Of a DNA stretch of 64,000 nucleotides, positions 41,641 to 50,479 are shown one piece after another. The stretch is from Janthinobacterium sp. 344 (GTDB lineage: Bacteria; Pseudomonadota; Gammaproteobacteria; Burkholderiales; Burkholderiaceae_D), in NCBI RefSeq assembly GCF_900112025.1, contig NZ_FOKL01000002.1, positions 1-64,000 of the forward strand, given 5' to 3'. Under the pieces are notes generated by a model, which was not told the DNA's origin, made no database searches, and saw only the letters and a list, made by a program, of their open reading frames with translations. Numbering within the stretch: position 1 is the first letter of the stretch; each line of letters opens with the position of its first letter. Both the position numbers and the translations under genes were made by a program.

Positions 41641-42815
41641 CAGCGCAGCTTCAAGGTGGTCAGGCCGAGCAGCACCAGCATCATGGTGATGATCCAGAAA
41701 CGCACGACGACCTGCGTCTCTTTCCAGCCTTTTTGTTCAAAATGGTGATGCAGTGGCGCCATCAGGAACACGCGGCGGCCCGCGCCAAAGCGTTTCTTGG
41801 TGTATTTGAACCAGACGACCTGGATGATGACGGACAGCGTTTCGACGACGAAGATGCCGCCCATGATGAACAGGACGATTTCCTGGCGCACGATGACGGC
41901 GATGGTGCCCAGTGCGCCGCCCAGTGCCAGCGCGCCCACGTCGCCCATGAAGACCTTGGCGGGATGCGTGTTATACCAGAGGAAGGCCAGGCCGGAACCG
42001 GCCAGCGCGCCGCAGAAGATCACCAGCTCGCCGGCGCCCGGAATGTGCGGGATGAACAGGTAGCGCGCATACGTGGCATTGCCCGTCAGGTAGGCGAACA
42101 GGCCCAGGGCCGTGCCCACCATCACGGTCGGCATGATGGCCAGGCCGTCGAGGCCATCGGTGAAGTTGACGGCGTTGCTGGTGCCGACGATGACGCAATA
42201 GGTCAGCGCGATGAAGCCCCACACGCCCAGCGGATAGCTGATGGTTTTAAAGAAGGGCACGATCAGGTCGGCCTTCGGCGGCAGGTCCATGGCGAAGCCC
42301 GACTGCACCCAGGCGTAGATCAGATTCCACACGTGGCCCGCGTCAGGCTCCGAGACGGAGACGGAAAACGCCAGGTAAAAGGCGGCGACGATGCCGATCA
42401 GCGACTGCCAGAAGTATTTTTCGCGCGAGCGCATGCCTTCCGGGTCCTGGTGCACCACCTTGCGGTAGTCGTCGGCCCAGCCGACGGCGCCAAAGCCCAG
42501 GGTGACGATCAGCACGGGCCAGATGAAGCGGTTCGACAGGTCGGCCCACAGCAAGGTGGAAATGCCGATGGCGATGAGGATCAATACACCGCCCATGGTG
42601 GGGGTGCCGTGTTTTTTCAGATGCGTTTGCGGACCGTCCGTGCGCACGGCCTGGCCGACCTTCATGCGCGTGAGCATGCGGATCACGGCGGGACCGGCGC
42701 ACAGGCCGATCAGGATCGCCGTCAGGGTGGCGAAGACGGCGCGGAAAGTGATGAAGTTAAAGACCCGCAGTGGGCCAATGTCGTCCTGGAAATAATGAGC
42801 GAGCCAGAGCAGCAT
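41640..42815 (-). CDS. mraY: Phospho-N-acetylmuramoyl-pentapeptide transferase
   Basis: MraY makes lipid I at the inner membrane. The 391-residue multi-pass protein has [17 protein letters not shown] and [15 protein letters not shown], the family's aspartate motifs, and a [13 protein letters not shown] motif near the C-terminus. It is 2 bp after murF. Confidence 0.96.
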   Translation of the reverse strand: MLLWLAHYFQDDIGPLRVFNFITFRAVFATLTAILIGLCAGPAVIRMLTRMKVGQAVRTDGPQTHLKKHGTPTMGGVLILIAIGISTLLWADLSNRFIWPVLIVTLGFGAVGWADDYRKVVHQDPEGMRSREKYFWQSLIGIVAAFYLAFSVSVSEPDAGHVWNLIYAWVQSGFAMDLPPKADLIVPFFKTISYPLGVWGFIALTYCVIVGTSNAVNFTDGLDGLAIMPTVMVGTALGLFAYLTGNATYARYLFIPHIPGAGELVIFCGALAGSGLAFLWYNTHPAKVFMGDVGALALGGALGTIAVIVRQEIVLFIMGGIFVVETLSVIIQVVWFKYTKKRFGAGRRVFLMAPLHHHFEQKGWKETQVVVRFWIITMMLVLLGLTTLKLR

Positions 42816-42817
42816 GA

Positions 42818-44248
42818 TTAGTGAGCTTCCTTGTTTTTGTTGTTTGAACCAATCAAATGCTGCACGGCCCGTTCCATTTTCATGAAGCGGGAGCCCTTGA
42901 TTAATACTGTTGCATCCGAACGGCCGGACAAATGCGCATCGAGCGCCGCCAGCAAACCGTCGAACTGTTCGAAATACTCCACGACCGTGCCTGATTCCTG
43001 GCTCGCGGCAGCCTGCACCGGATTGACCAGATGGCGCGCCAGGCCGCCCGTCGCCAGCACGTATTCGATGCCTTTGGCGGCGGCGTAGGCGCCGATCTCT
43101 TCGTGGAACTGCTGTCCCTGCGTACCGACTTCGCCCATCTCGCCCAGCACCAGGATGCGCGGAGCGGCCGCCTGCGCCAGCACATCGATGGCCGCGCGCG
43201 CCGAATCCGGATTGGCGTTATAGCTGTCATCGATGATGGTGGCGCCATTGACGGCGCGCTTTTTCTGCAGACGGCCATTCACGGGAGAAAACGCCTCCAG
43301 GCCCTGCTTCACATGCTCGATGGCGATGCCGGCGCCAATCGCGCATGCCACCGCCGCCAGCGCGTTGCGCACATTGTGTTCGCCGGCCGCCTGCAGGCCG
43401 ACAAAAAACTGGCGCAAGCCGCCGTCCTGCGCGCGCACGCTGACAAACATGTCGCTGCCAAAATCCTCGGCCGCGCGGTGCGTGCAGCTCACGTCCGCCT
43501 CCTTCGACAAGCCGAAGGTGATGACGGTGCGCGCGCCGGCCAGTTCGCGCCACAGGGGCGTAAATTCATCGCCGTGCGGGAACACGGCCACGCCGTCGTC
43601 GGCCAGTGCGGCCAGCGCGGCGCCGTTCTCGCGCGCCACCGCTTCCACCGTATGCATGAATTCCTGGTGCTCGCGCTGCGCGTTGTTGACCATCGCCAGG
43701 GTCGGCGCGGCTATCGCCGCCAGGCGCGCGATTTCTCCCGGATGGTTCATGCCCATCTCGATGACGGCCGCCTGGTGTTCGCCGTTCAGGCGGAACAGGG
43801 TCAGCGGCACGCCGATCTCGTTATTCAGGTTGCCGCGCGTGGCCAGCCGGCCCTCTTCGCCAAAGGCCGCCGCCAGGATGGACGAAATCATCTCCTTGAC
43901 GGTGGTCTTGCCGTTGCTGCCGGTGACGCCGATGACGGGCACATTAAAGCGGCAGCGCCAGTGATTGGCGATGCGGCCCAGCGCCACCAGGGTATCGGCC
44001 ACCACGATGGCGGGTATCTTGGCGCTGTCCCAGCCTGCGGGCAGGCGCTCGACCACCACGGCGGCGACGCCGCCGGCGGCCACCTGGTCGAGGAAGTCAT
44101 GCGCGTCGAAACTCTCGCCGCGCAGGGCGACGAAGAGCGAGCCGGCCGGGGCGCTGCGGCTGTCGGTGGAGACACCGTCAAAAGCGGCGTCGCCAATCAA
44201 CTGCGCGCCGTGCAGCGATGGCATCAGTTCTGTCAGCGTGCCACGCAT
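42818..44248 (-). CDS. murF: UDP-MurNAc-tripeptide--D-alanyl-D-alanine ligase
   Basis: MurF adds the D-Ala-D-Ala made by DdlB. The 476-residue product has [18 protein letters not shown] (ATP loop), [15 protein letters not shown] and [18 protein letters not shown], all typical of MurF. It shares one base with the murE stop (TGATG). Confidence 0.95.
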   Translation of the reverse strand: MRGTLTELMPSLHGAQLIGDAAFDGVSTDSRSAPAGSLFVALRGESFDAHDFLDQVAAGGVAAVVVERLPAGWDSAKIPAIVVADTLVALGRIANHWRCRFNVPVIGVTGSNGKTTVKEMISSILAAAFGEEGRLATRGNLNNEIGVPLTLFRLNGEHQAAVIEMGMNHPGEIARLAAIAAPTLAMVNNAQREHQEFMHTVEAVARENGAALAALADDGVAVFPHGDEFTPLWRELAGARTVITFGLSKEADVSCTHRAAEDFGSDMFVSVRAQDGGLRQFFVGLQAAGEHNVRNALAAVACAIGAGIAIEHVKQGLEAFSPVNGRLQKKRAVNGATIIDDSYNANPDSARAAIDVLAQAAAPRILVLGEMGEVGTQGQQFHEEIGAYAAAKGIEYVLATGGLARHLVNPVQAAASQESGTVVEYFEQFDGLLAALDAHLSGRSDATVLIKGSRFMKMERAVQHLIGSNNKNKEAH

Positions 44249-45768
44249 CAGTTCGTCCTCATCATCGTCAGGCGCGCGGACAGGGCCAGCTGCGCATGTT
44301 CGGCATCGGAGAACGGCAGTTTCTTGCCCTTGATTTCCTGGTACGGTTCATGGCCCTTGCCCGCCAACAGGATCACGTCCGGCTTGGCCGCGTGCTTGAT
44401 GGCCGACAGGATCGCCGCGGCGCGGTCTTCGATGGCTTGCGGCTGCGCACCGTCGGCACGCATACCCGCGACGATCTGCGCGATGATGGCGTGCGGATCT
44501 TCGCTGCGCGGATTGTCGCTGGTGACGAGCACGTGGTCGGCCAGCTGCGCGATGGCGCCCATCTGCGGACGCTTGCCCGGATCGCGGTCGCCGCCGCAGC
44601 CGAACACGCACCACAGCTGGCCGCCGCGCTCCTGCGCCACCTGGCGCAAGGCGGCCAGGGTCTTTTCCAGCGCGTCCGGCGTATGCGCATAATCGATGAC
44701 GACCATCGGCGCTTCCTGTCCACCCACCTGCTGCATGCGGCCCGGGGCCGGCTGCAGCGATTCGATGCCGTCGATGGCGGCGCGCAGGCCGGTGCCGTGC
44801 GCCAGCAAGGCGCCCAGCACGGCCAGCGCGTTGCTGATATTGAAGTGGCCCACCAGCTGCGTCTTGACCAGCGCCACGCCCAGCGGGCATTCCAGGTGGA
44901 AGTCGGTGCCGGCGTTACGGCTGCGGAACTGGCTGGCGCGCAGCATCAGCACGCCGGGCAGGTCGGGCAGGCTGGCCGCATCCTGCAAGGTGTAGCCGAT
45001 GACGGGATAGTCGCCTGCCAGCTTGCCTTCCACGTGGCGCGCCAGGCGCAGGCCCATGGCGTCATCCAGGTTGATGACGGCCGTTTTCAGGCCGGGCCAG
45101 TCGAACAGCTTGACCTTGGCGGCTTCATAGGCGGCCATGTCGCCGTGGTAATCGAGATGGTCGCGCGTCAGATTGGTAAACATGGCGACGTCGAAATGCA
45201 TGCCGGCCGCGCGTTCCTGGTCCAGGCCGATCGACGACACTTCGATGGCGACGGCTTGCGCGCCGGCGTCGCGCATGGCGGCCAGTTTGCGCGCCAGCAG
45301 CACGGCGTCCGGCGTGGTATAGCCGGTGACGTCGAATGCGATCTCGCCGCGCGGCTTGCACAGGCCCACGCCCAAGGTCCCGATGACGGACGCCGTTTCA
45401 CCGAGGCGCGCCAGCGCCTGCGCCAGCCACAGCGCGCACGAGGTCTTGCCATTCGTGCCCGTCACGCCGGCGCTGAACATGGCGCTGTCGGGCATGCCGT
45501 AGAACGCATGGGCGATGGGACCGGCCAGGCGTTTCAGGTCGCTGACGGGCAGCTGCGGCACGCTCCAGGCGGCGTCCCAGTCGGCGTTGTCATGCACGAT
45601 GGCCGCTGCGCCCTGCGCGATGGCGGCGGCGATGAACTGCGTGGCGCCCGCGTAGGCGAAAAACACGTCGCCGCGCTGCACGCGGCGCGAATCGGACGTC
45701 AGCTGCCCGGACGGGGCAGCCGCTTTGATCCACAAACTGATTTCTTGTATGGTCATGAGTGACTTCAC
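44248..45768 (-). CDS. murE: UDP-MurNAc-dipeptide--meso-diaminopimelate ligase
   Basis: MurE adds the third peptide residue. The 506-residue product has VTGTNGKTSCALWLAQAL as ATP loop and DNPRSEDP, where the DNPR motif indicates meso-diaminopimelate specificity, as expected for a Gram-negative. It overlaps ftsI by 4 nt (ATGA). Confidence 0.95.
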   Translation of the reverse strand: MKSLMTIQEISLWIKAAAPSGQLTSDSRRVQRGDVFFAYAGATQFIAAAIAQGAAAIVHDNADWDAAWSVPQLPVSDLKRLAGPIAHAFYGMPDSAMFSAGVTGTNGKTSCALWLAQALARLGETASVIGTLGVGLCKPRGEIAFDVTGYTTPDAVLLARKLAAMRDAGAQAVAIEVSSIGLDQERAAGMHFDVAMFTNLTRDHLDYHGDMAAYEAAKVKLFDWPGLKTAVINLDDAMGLRLARHVEGKLAGDYPVIGYTLQDAASLPDLPGVLMLRASQFRSRNAGTDFHLECPLGVALVKTQLVGHFNISNALAVLGALLAHGTGLRAAIDGIESLQPAPGRMQQVGGQEAPMVVIDYAHTPDALEKTLAALRQVAQERGGQLWCVFGCGGDRDPGKRPQMGAIAQLADHVLVTSDNPRSEDPHAIIAQIVAGMRADGAQPQAIEDRAAAILSAIKHAAKPDVILLAGKGHEPYQEIKGKKLPFSDAEHAQLALSARLTMMRTN

Positions 45769-47543
45769 ATGGCCTCCGGGCCGGCATTGGCCGGGACCAC
45801 GATTTCGGTAACGGAGGAATCGGGCGGTACGTTCATCGCGCGCAGCGCGTTGGTCGCAATCGCCGCGAAGGCGGGAGCGGCAACCTGGCCACCATAGTGG
45901 GCCGGGCCGGTCGGTTCATCGATCATCACGGCAATGATGAAGCGCGGCGCCGACATCGGCACCATGCCCACGAAAGAGCCGATATATTTGCGCGGCATCG
46001 CGTAGCGGCCATTTTCCACCTTATAGGCGGTGCCCGTCTTGCCGCCCACGCGGTAGCCGGCGACCTGGGCGCGCTTGGCCGAGCCTTTCGGGCCGGAGAC
46101 CACCAGTTCCAGCATGGCGCGCATTTCGGCGGCCGTCTTCGGCTTGATCACCTGCTGGCCCACGGGCAGCTCATTGACCTTCTGGAACGACAATGGAATC
46201 GTGTCGCCGTCGCGCGCGAACATCATGTACGAGCGCGCCAGCTGGATCAGCGAGACGGAAATGCCGTTACCGTAGCTCATGGTCGCCTGTTCCACCGGAC
46301 GCCACGATTTATACGGACGCACGCGGCCGGCGACGGCGCCGGGGAAGCCCCATTTCGGCTGCTGGCCGAAGCCCACCTTGGTAAACATTTCCCACATTTC
46401 CTGCGACGGCATGCCCAGCGCGATCTTCGAGGTGCCGATGTTCGACGACATCTCGATGATCTCGGAGACATTGATCACGCCGTGCGGCTTGGTGTCGGTA
46501 ATGGTGCGGTCGGCGATGGTGTAGCGGCCCGGTCCCGTGTCGATCAGGGTGGTCGGCTTGACCCGGCCCGTGTCGAGCGCCAGCGAGACCGTGATCGGCT
46601 TCAGGGTCGAACCGGGTTCGAAGGTATCGGTCATCACGCGGTTGCGCAGCTGCTGGCCCGTGAGCTTGCGGCGGTCGTTCGGATCGTAGCTGGGGTAGTT
46701 GGCCAGGGCCAGCACTTCGCCCGTGTGCACGTCGAGCACCACGGCGCCGCCGGCCTTGGCATTGAATTTCTCCACCGCTTCCTTCAGCTGCGTGAAGGCG
46801 ATGTACTGGATCTTGCTGTCGACGGACAGGGTCAGGTCCTTGCCGTCGTGCGGTTCGTGGATGAAGCCGATGTCTTCGACGATGTGGCCCAGGCGGTCCT
46901 TGATCACGCGGCGGCTGCCGGTGGTGCCGACGAGGGTTTTCTGCTGCGCCAGTTCCATGCTTTCCTGGCCCACGTCTTCCACGTTGGTGAAGCCGACCAC
47001 GTGGGTCATCACTTCGCCCTGTGGATAAAAGCGTTTGTATTCCTTGCGCTCGTCGATGCCGTCGATGCCCAGCTTGGAAATCTTGTCGGCCACGTCCATC
47101 TCGACCTGGCGTTTCAGGTAAACAAAGCTGCGGTCCGAATCGAGCTTCTTGCGCAATTCGTTGACGTTCATTTCCAGCAGGCCCGCCAGCGCGTTGATTT
47201 TTTCCGGCGGCGCCTGCAGCACGTCGTCGGGAATCGCCCAGATGGCCTTCACGGGGACGGACGAGGCGAGCACCTGGCCATTGCGGTCGGTGATCTTGCC
47301 GCGCGTGGCGGGCAGTTCGAGGGTGCGCTCATAGCGCGCCTTGCCCTGCTTTTGCAGGAACTGCGTCGACACGCCCTGCAGCCACAGGGCGCGCACGCCC
47401 AGGCCGGCGAAAGCGAAGAACAGCAGGAACAGCACGACGCGCGAACGCCAGACGGGCAGGCGCACCGCCAGGACAGGGTTCTTCGAGAATGGCACGCCTT
47501 TCGATGCCGCCACCCGGCCGTTGCTGTTACCGCCCAACTTCAT
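45765..47543 (-). CDS. ftsI: Septal penicillin-binding protein 3 (transpeptidase FtsI)
   Basis: FtsI crosslinks septal peptidoglycan. The 592-residue protein has one N-terminal transmembrane helix (about residues 33-50), a dimerisation/pedestal domain, and a transpeptidase domain. The active site consists of STLK (SxxK, nucleophile Ser), SSN (in EMSSNIGTSK) and KTGTA. Its start shares one base with the ftsL stop (TAATG). Confidence 0.96.
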   Translation of the reverse strand: MKLGGNSNGRVAASKGVPFSKNPVLAVRLPVWRSRVVLFLLFFAFAGLGVRALWLQGVSTQFLQKQGKARYERTLELPATRGKITDRNGQVLASSVPVKAIWAIPDDVLQAPPEKINALAGLLEMNVNELRKKLDSDRSFVYLKRQVEMDVADKISKLGIDGIDERKEYKRFYPQGEVMTHVVGFTNVEDVGQESMELAQQKTLVGTTGSRRVIKDRLGHIVEDIGFIHEPHDGKDLTLSVDSKIQYIAFTQLKEAVEKFNAKAGGAVVLDVHTGEVLALANYPSYDPNDRRKLTGQQLRNRVMTDTFEPGSTLKPITVSLALDTGRVKPTTLIDTGPGRYTIADRTITDTKPHGVINVSEIIEMSSNIGTSKIALGMPSQEMWEMFTKVGFGQQPKWGFPGAVAGRVRPYKSWRPVEQATMSYGNGISVSLIQLARSYMMFARDGDTIPLSFQKVNELPVGQQVIKPKTAAEMRAMLELVVSGPKGSAKRAQVAGYRVGGKTGTAYKVENGRYAMPRKYIGSFVGMVPMSAPRFIIAVMIDEPTGPAHYGGQVAAPAFAAIATNALRAMNVPPDSSVTEIVVPANAGPEAM

Positions 47544-47812
47544 TATTCACCCTCCGTCAGGTATTGCGTACGCGCCGCCGTCAGCGGCGTCATGCTCAGG
47601 TCGCGCCGCGCGATGGCTTCGATGCGTTCATGCTTGCCCAAGGTGGACTGGTCCAGCTGCAGCTGCGCCCAGTCGATGTCGAGCTGGCGCGACAGCGCTT
47701 GCGCGCGCTCCAGGTCGATCAGCAGGTGGCGCGACTGGTACTGCGCGTTCACCAGCGACAGGCCGCAGCACACCAGCAGGGCCGACAGCACGACACACAG
47801 CTTGCCAGTCAT
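47543..47812 (-). CDS. ftsL: Cell division protein FtsL
   Basis: This small bitopic protein of 89 residues has a hydrophobic helix at the N-terminus ([17 protein letters not shown]) and a leucine-zipper-like coiled coil ([24 protein letters not shown]). It would pair with FtsB to recruit FtsW/FtsI. Recognition rests on size, topology and its place between rsmH and ftsI. Confidence 0.9.
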   Translation of the reverse strand: MTGKLCVVLSALLVCCGLSLVNAQYQSRHLLIDLERAQALSRQLDIDWAQLQLDQSTLGKHERIEAIARRDLSMTPLTAARTQYLTEGE

Positions 47813-48780
47813 CGGGGGCCGCCATGCACAGGAATCGGCAAACGCTGCGCCACGCGCATCACGGCCGAACGTGAACGCGGGTTCGCCTCGATCTCGGCAT
47901 CGGATGGCTTCATCTTTGAAATCAGCTTCATTTCCGGCTGCGGCAAGTCGACGGCGCGGATCGGCAGGCGGCGGTCAGGCTGCTCCACGTTCGCCTTCGA
48001 GGCGAAGAAGCGCTTGACCATGCGGTCTTCCAGCGAGTGAAAGCTGATCACGGCCATGCGCGCGCCGGGCGCCAGGCAGGCATACGCCTGATTCAGGCCG
48101 ATCTCGAGATCCTCGAGCTCTTTGTTAATGAAAATGCGTATGGCCTGAAAGGTGCGGGTAGCGGGGTCCTTACCCTTCTCGCGGGTCTTGACGGCGCCTG
48201 CCACGATGCCGGCAAGCTGTCGTGTGCTTGAAATTGGCTGGACTGCCCGGCCAGCAACAATCGCCTTTGCAATCTGAAAAGCAAACCGTTCTTCCCCATA
48301 ATCGCGTATCACTTTCTCTAAATTCTGCTCGGTTTCCACCGCCAGCCATTCGGCCGCGGAGATGCCGCGCGTGGTATCCATGCGCATGTCCAGCGGTCCG
48401 TCGTTGCGGAAGCTGAAACCGCGCGCCGCGTCGTCGACTTGCGGCGACGAGATGCCCAGATCGAGCAAGATGCCATCGACCTGCCGCACGCCGCGTTCGG
48501 CCAGGCTGGCCGTCATGGTGGCGAAGCTGTCGTGGACGATGTTGAAACGGGGGTCGGCGATCTGTTCGGCCGTGGCGATGGCTTGCAAGTCCTTGTCGAA
48601 GCCGATCAGGCGCGCGTCGGGCGCCAGGCGCGACAAAATCAAACGGCTATGCCCGCCGCGGCCAAACGTGCCGTCGACGTAAATGCCATGCGCGCGGTCG
48701 CCCGACAGGTCGAGCGCATCGACCGCTTCATCAAGCAGCACCGTGCGATGCTGAAATTCCGGCACCGTGAGTAGTGTCAT
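47809..48780 (-). CDS. rsmH: 16S rRNA m4C1402 methyltransferase RsmH
   Basis: RsmH (MraW) N4-methylates C1402 of 16S rRNA. The 323-residue product has [28 protein letters not shown] (SAM motif I), [22 protein letters not shown] and [16 protein letters not shown], all diagnostic. It overlaps ftsL by 4 nt and starts 9 bp after mraZ. Confidence 0.96.
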   Translation of the reverse strand: MTLLTVPEFQHRTVLLDEAVDALDLSGDRAHGIYVDGTFGRGGHSRLILSRLAPDARLIGFDKDLQAIATAEQIADPRFNIVHDSFATMTASLAERGVRQVDGILLDLGISSPQVDDAARGFSFRNDGPLDMRMDTTRGISAAEWLAVETEQNLEKVIRDYGEERFAFQIAKAIVAGRAVQPISSTRQLAGIVAGAVKTREKGKDPATRTFQAIRIFINKELEDLEIGLNQAYACLAPGARMAVISFHSLEDRMVKRFFASKANVEQPDRRLPIRAVDLPQPEMKLISKMKPSDAEIEANPRSRSAVMRVAQRLPIPVHGGPR

Positions 48781-48789
48781 TACGGAGCC

Positions 48790-49218
48790 TTAGAAAGAAA
48801 AATTGGAAAGTACATCGGGAGTGCCGGCATCGATCGCCTGCTGTTCTTGTTCGGCCAGTTTCGCGGCATCCCATATTTCAAAGTGGCTGCCCATGCCGAT
48901 CATCATGACTTCGCGCGACAGCCCCACGGCGTTGCGCAATTCAGGCGAGATCAGCACGCGGCCGGCCGAGTCGAGCTCGACGTCGCAGGCGTTGCCGAGG
49001 AAGATGCGCTGCCAGGCGCGCGCCGACATGGGCCAGGTGGCGATCTGCTGGCGGTGGCTTTCCCACACGGGACGGGGGAAAAACAGCAGGCAGCCATCGG
49101 GGTGTTTGGTCAGGGTCAAGCGGCCTTCGCATTGAATCGCCAGCGCGTCACGGTGCTTGGCAGGGATAGACATCCTGCCTTTGGCATCGAGATTGATTGC
49201 GGACGCGCCTTGAAACAC
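48790..49218 (-). CDS. mraZ: Transcriptional regulator MraZ
   Basis: MraZ is the AbrB-like regulator that represses its own dcw operon. I chose GTG 49218, preceded by AAAAGG at 7-8 nt; the 142-residue product then begins [26 protein letters not shown], exactly like family members. The longer reading to 49284 runs into the operator. Two MraZ repeats are visible (NLDAKGR and [11 protein letters not shown]). Confidence 0.95.
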   Translation of the reverse strand: MFQGASAINLDAKGRMSIPAKHRDALAIQCEGRLTLTKHPDGCLLFFPRPVWESHRQQIATWPMSARAWQRIFLGNACDVELDSAGRVLISPELRNAVGLSREVMMIGMGSHFEIWDAAKLAEQEQQAIDAGTPDVLSNFSF

Positions 49219-49277
49219 GGAAGACCTTTTTGAGCTTGGGTTGCGGCACTGTAGCGCCGCGCTGCCAGGGAAAATTT

Positions 49278-49312
49278 CCCACAAAAATACACTTTTTCAC
49301 ACAGTTGCCCAC
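49278..49312 (-). promoter_or_regulatory. Four MraZ boxes at exact 10-bp spacing
   Basis: On the minus strand the direct repeats GTGGG (49308-49312), GTGTG (49298-49302), GTGTA (49288-49292) and GTGGG (49278-49282) each start 10 bp apart, with 5-bp AT-rich spacers. This matches known MraZ operators (repeats of TGGGN-type boxes with 5-bp spacing) and lies 60-95 bp upstream of the mraZ start. Confidence 0.88.
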
Positions 49313-49339
49313 TTTAGAGTAAGCAAAGATAGTGGTCAA
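49311..49339 (-). promoter_or_regulatory. Predicted mraZ/dcw promoter
   Basis: TTGACC (49334-49339), a 17-bp spacer and TAAAGT (49311-49316, 4/6 matches). The -10 abuts the first MraZ box, so MraZ binding would cover the transcription start. Confidence 0.55.
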
Positions 49340-49783
49340 GCGGTTTCCGATTGGCAAAACAGGAATTTTATTAATGAAATTAAGGACTTAGCGCATATCG
49401 TTGAAGGAGTCTCAAATAAAAATATATCGATAAATTAGATACTTATGAAAGATAGTGAATGTGGTACCTCATCTGCACACATGTGTTTTCCTACCGTAAA
49501 CATCGAAAAAGACGAAATCGAAAAATTGAAATTTTTACAGTTAGTTGACACATGACAATACTTTCGTCGACCGGACACAACAGTAATTTACCCGCAAGAA
49601 AGACTTGGTTTTCGGCACAAAATTACCTTGCAGCACACTCACTTCCGCCATTTTCCGGGGCTGGCTTCACGCAGGAAAACTTATTTTGCAATGCAGCAAT
49701 TAATTAGAATCGAGAAACTTTAACCAATTGTTCATTTTCAGTTGTCTATACAACTTTATCGCAAGCACTCTATTTTTGGAAAC
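49340..49783. other. AT-rich intergenic stretch between mraZ promoter and rnpB terminator
   Basis: About 440 bp clearly richer in A+T than the neighbourhood, with no open reading frame of typical codon use. I see no tRNA or clear small-RNA terminator. It may hold upstream control sites for mraZ. Confidence 0.5.
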
Positions 49784-49809
49784 AAAAAAAGCCCCGTTGC
49801 GGGGGCTTT
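49784..49809 (-). terminator. Rho-independent terminator downstream of rnpB
   Basis: On the minus strand AAAGCCCCCGCAACGGGGCTTTTTTT: a GC stem with a short loop and a T-run. Between it and the mature rnpB 3' end lie two further hairpins, GGCGCGCC repeated at 49815-49822 and 49836-49843, and CCTGGC/GCCAGG at 49852-49865. Confidence 0.85.
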
Positions 49810-49872
49810 AGGGTGGCGCGCCAAGTCAAAAAGACGGCGCGCCGGGCGCTGCCTGGCAAGCCAGGACGCTGG

Positions 49873-50237
49873 AATTCAAGTGAAGCAGGCCGGTAGGCCG
49901 GATTTTGTTACGGCGCCTTCCTTGCGGTCGGCGCTATGACAGTCATTCCTCTAGGCGCCAGATTACTCTGGCGCTCAAGCTTTCTACCCGCACGCTCCGC
50001 GAGCAGCATCATCGCGTGCCTATTTGAAATTGCACCAGGTGGAGGTTACCGCGTTTCACCGTAACTTAATACGCTCGTCTCTGTGGCCCTATTCCTCGCC
50101 TTATACTCCCCCGGCATACAAGTACGCCGGGTCGGCTTTCAGCGGACGGCCGTTAACCGTCACCCCGCTCTATGGAGTCCGGACCTTCCTCCCGCCAGCG
50201 CATTGCTGCGCCGGCCAGCGACTGTCTGGCCTGCTTC
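49873..50237 (-). ncRNA. rnpB: RNase P RNA component
   Basis: Ribozyme subunit that trims tRNA 5' ends. On the minus strand the conserved blocks are in order: GAAGCAGGCCAGACAGTCGC at the 5' end, GGGAGGAAGGTCCGGACTCC, GACGGTTAACGGCCGTCC, AGGGTGAAAC-like GGTGAAACGCGG, and a 3' region ACAAAATCCGGCCTACCGGCC ending near the GAAGCAGG-type closure of helix P1. About 365 nt, the normal type A size. Ends are approximate to a few bases. Confidence 0.93.
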
Positions 50238-50244
50238 ACCCGCC

Positions 50245-50274
50245 ATTGTACCGCGCCGCGGCAGGTTTCGGCAA
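50245..50274 (-). promoter_or_regulatory. rnpB promoter
   Basis: TTGCCG (50269-50274), 18-bp spacer, TACAAT (50245-50250) on the minus strand. A start 7-8 bp downstream coincides with the predicted 5' end of RNase P RNA. Confidence 0.65.
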
Positions 50275-50479
50275 AAGGCCTGTGCAGGCGCGGCACCGCC
50301 CGCCGGGCCCCTGGCCGGGTCGCGGCCCGGGGGATTGTGTAATTCGGTGTCGCCATTTGAAAAGCCGGGCCAAATCGGCTCACATAGAATGACGCAAGCT
50401 GCGCGCATCCCGATGCGGCGCATGCGCCCCGTTTGCCCGATTTTTCTTTGCCATTCAACTAGAACATAAAGAGCCGAAC

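Noticed and set aside
45759-48017. 752-codon plus-strand open frame opposite ftsI/ftsL/rsmH
   Set aside because: It crosses three well-supported overlapping genes on the other strand; Arg/His/Gly-rich composition is typical of antisense frames.
49320-49780. Possible CRISPR or tandem-repeat array in the AT-rich gap
   Set aside because: I could find no regularly spaced repeat; only the four MraZ boxes beside it are periodic.
50024-50392. Small open frames over 49740-50460
   Set aside because: This stretch is RNase P RNA on the minus strand; the frames are incidental.
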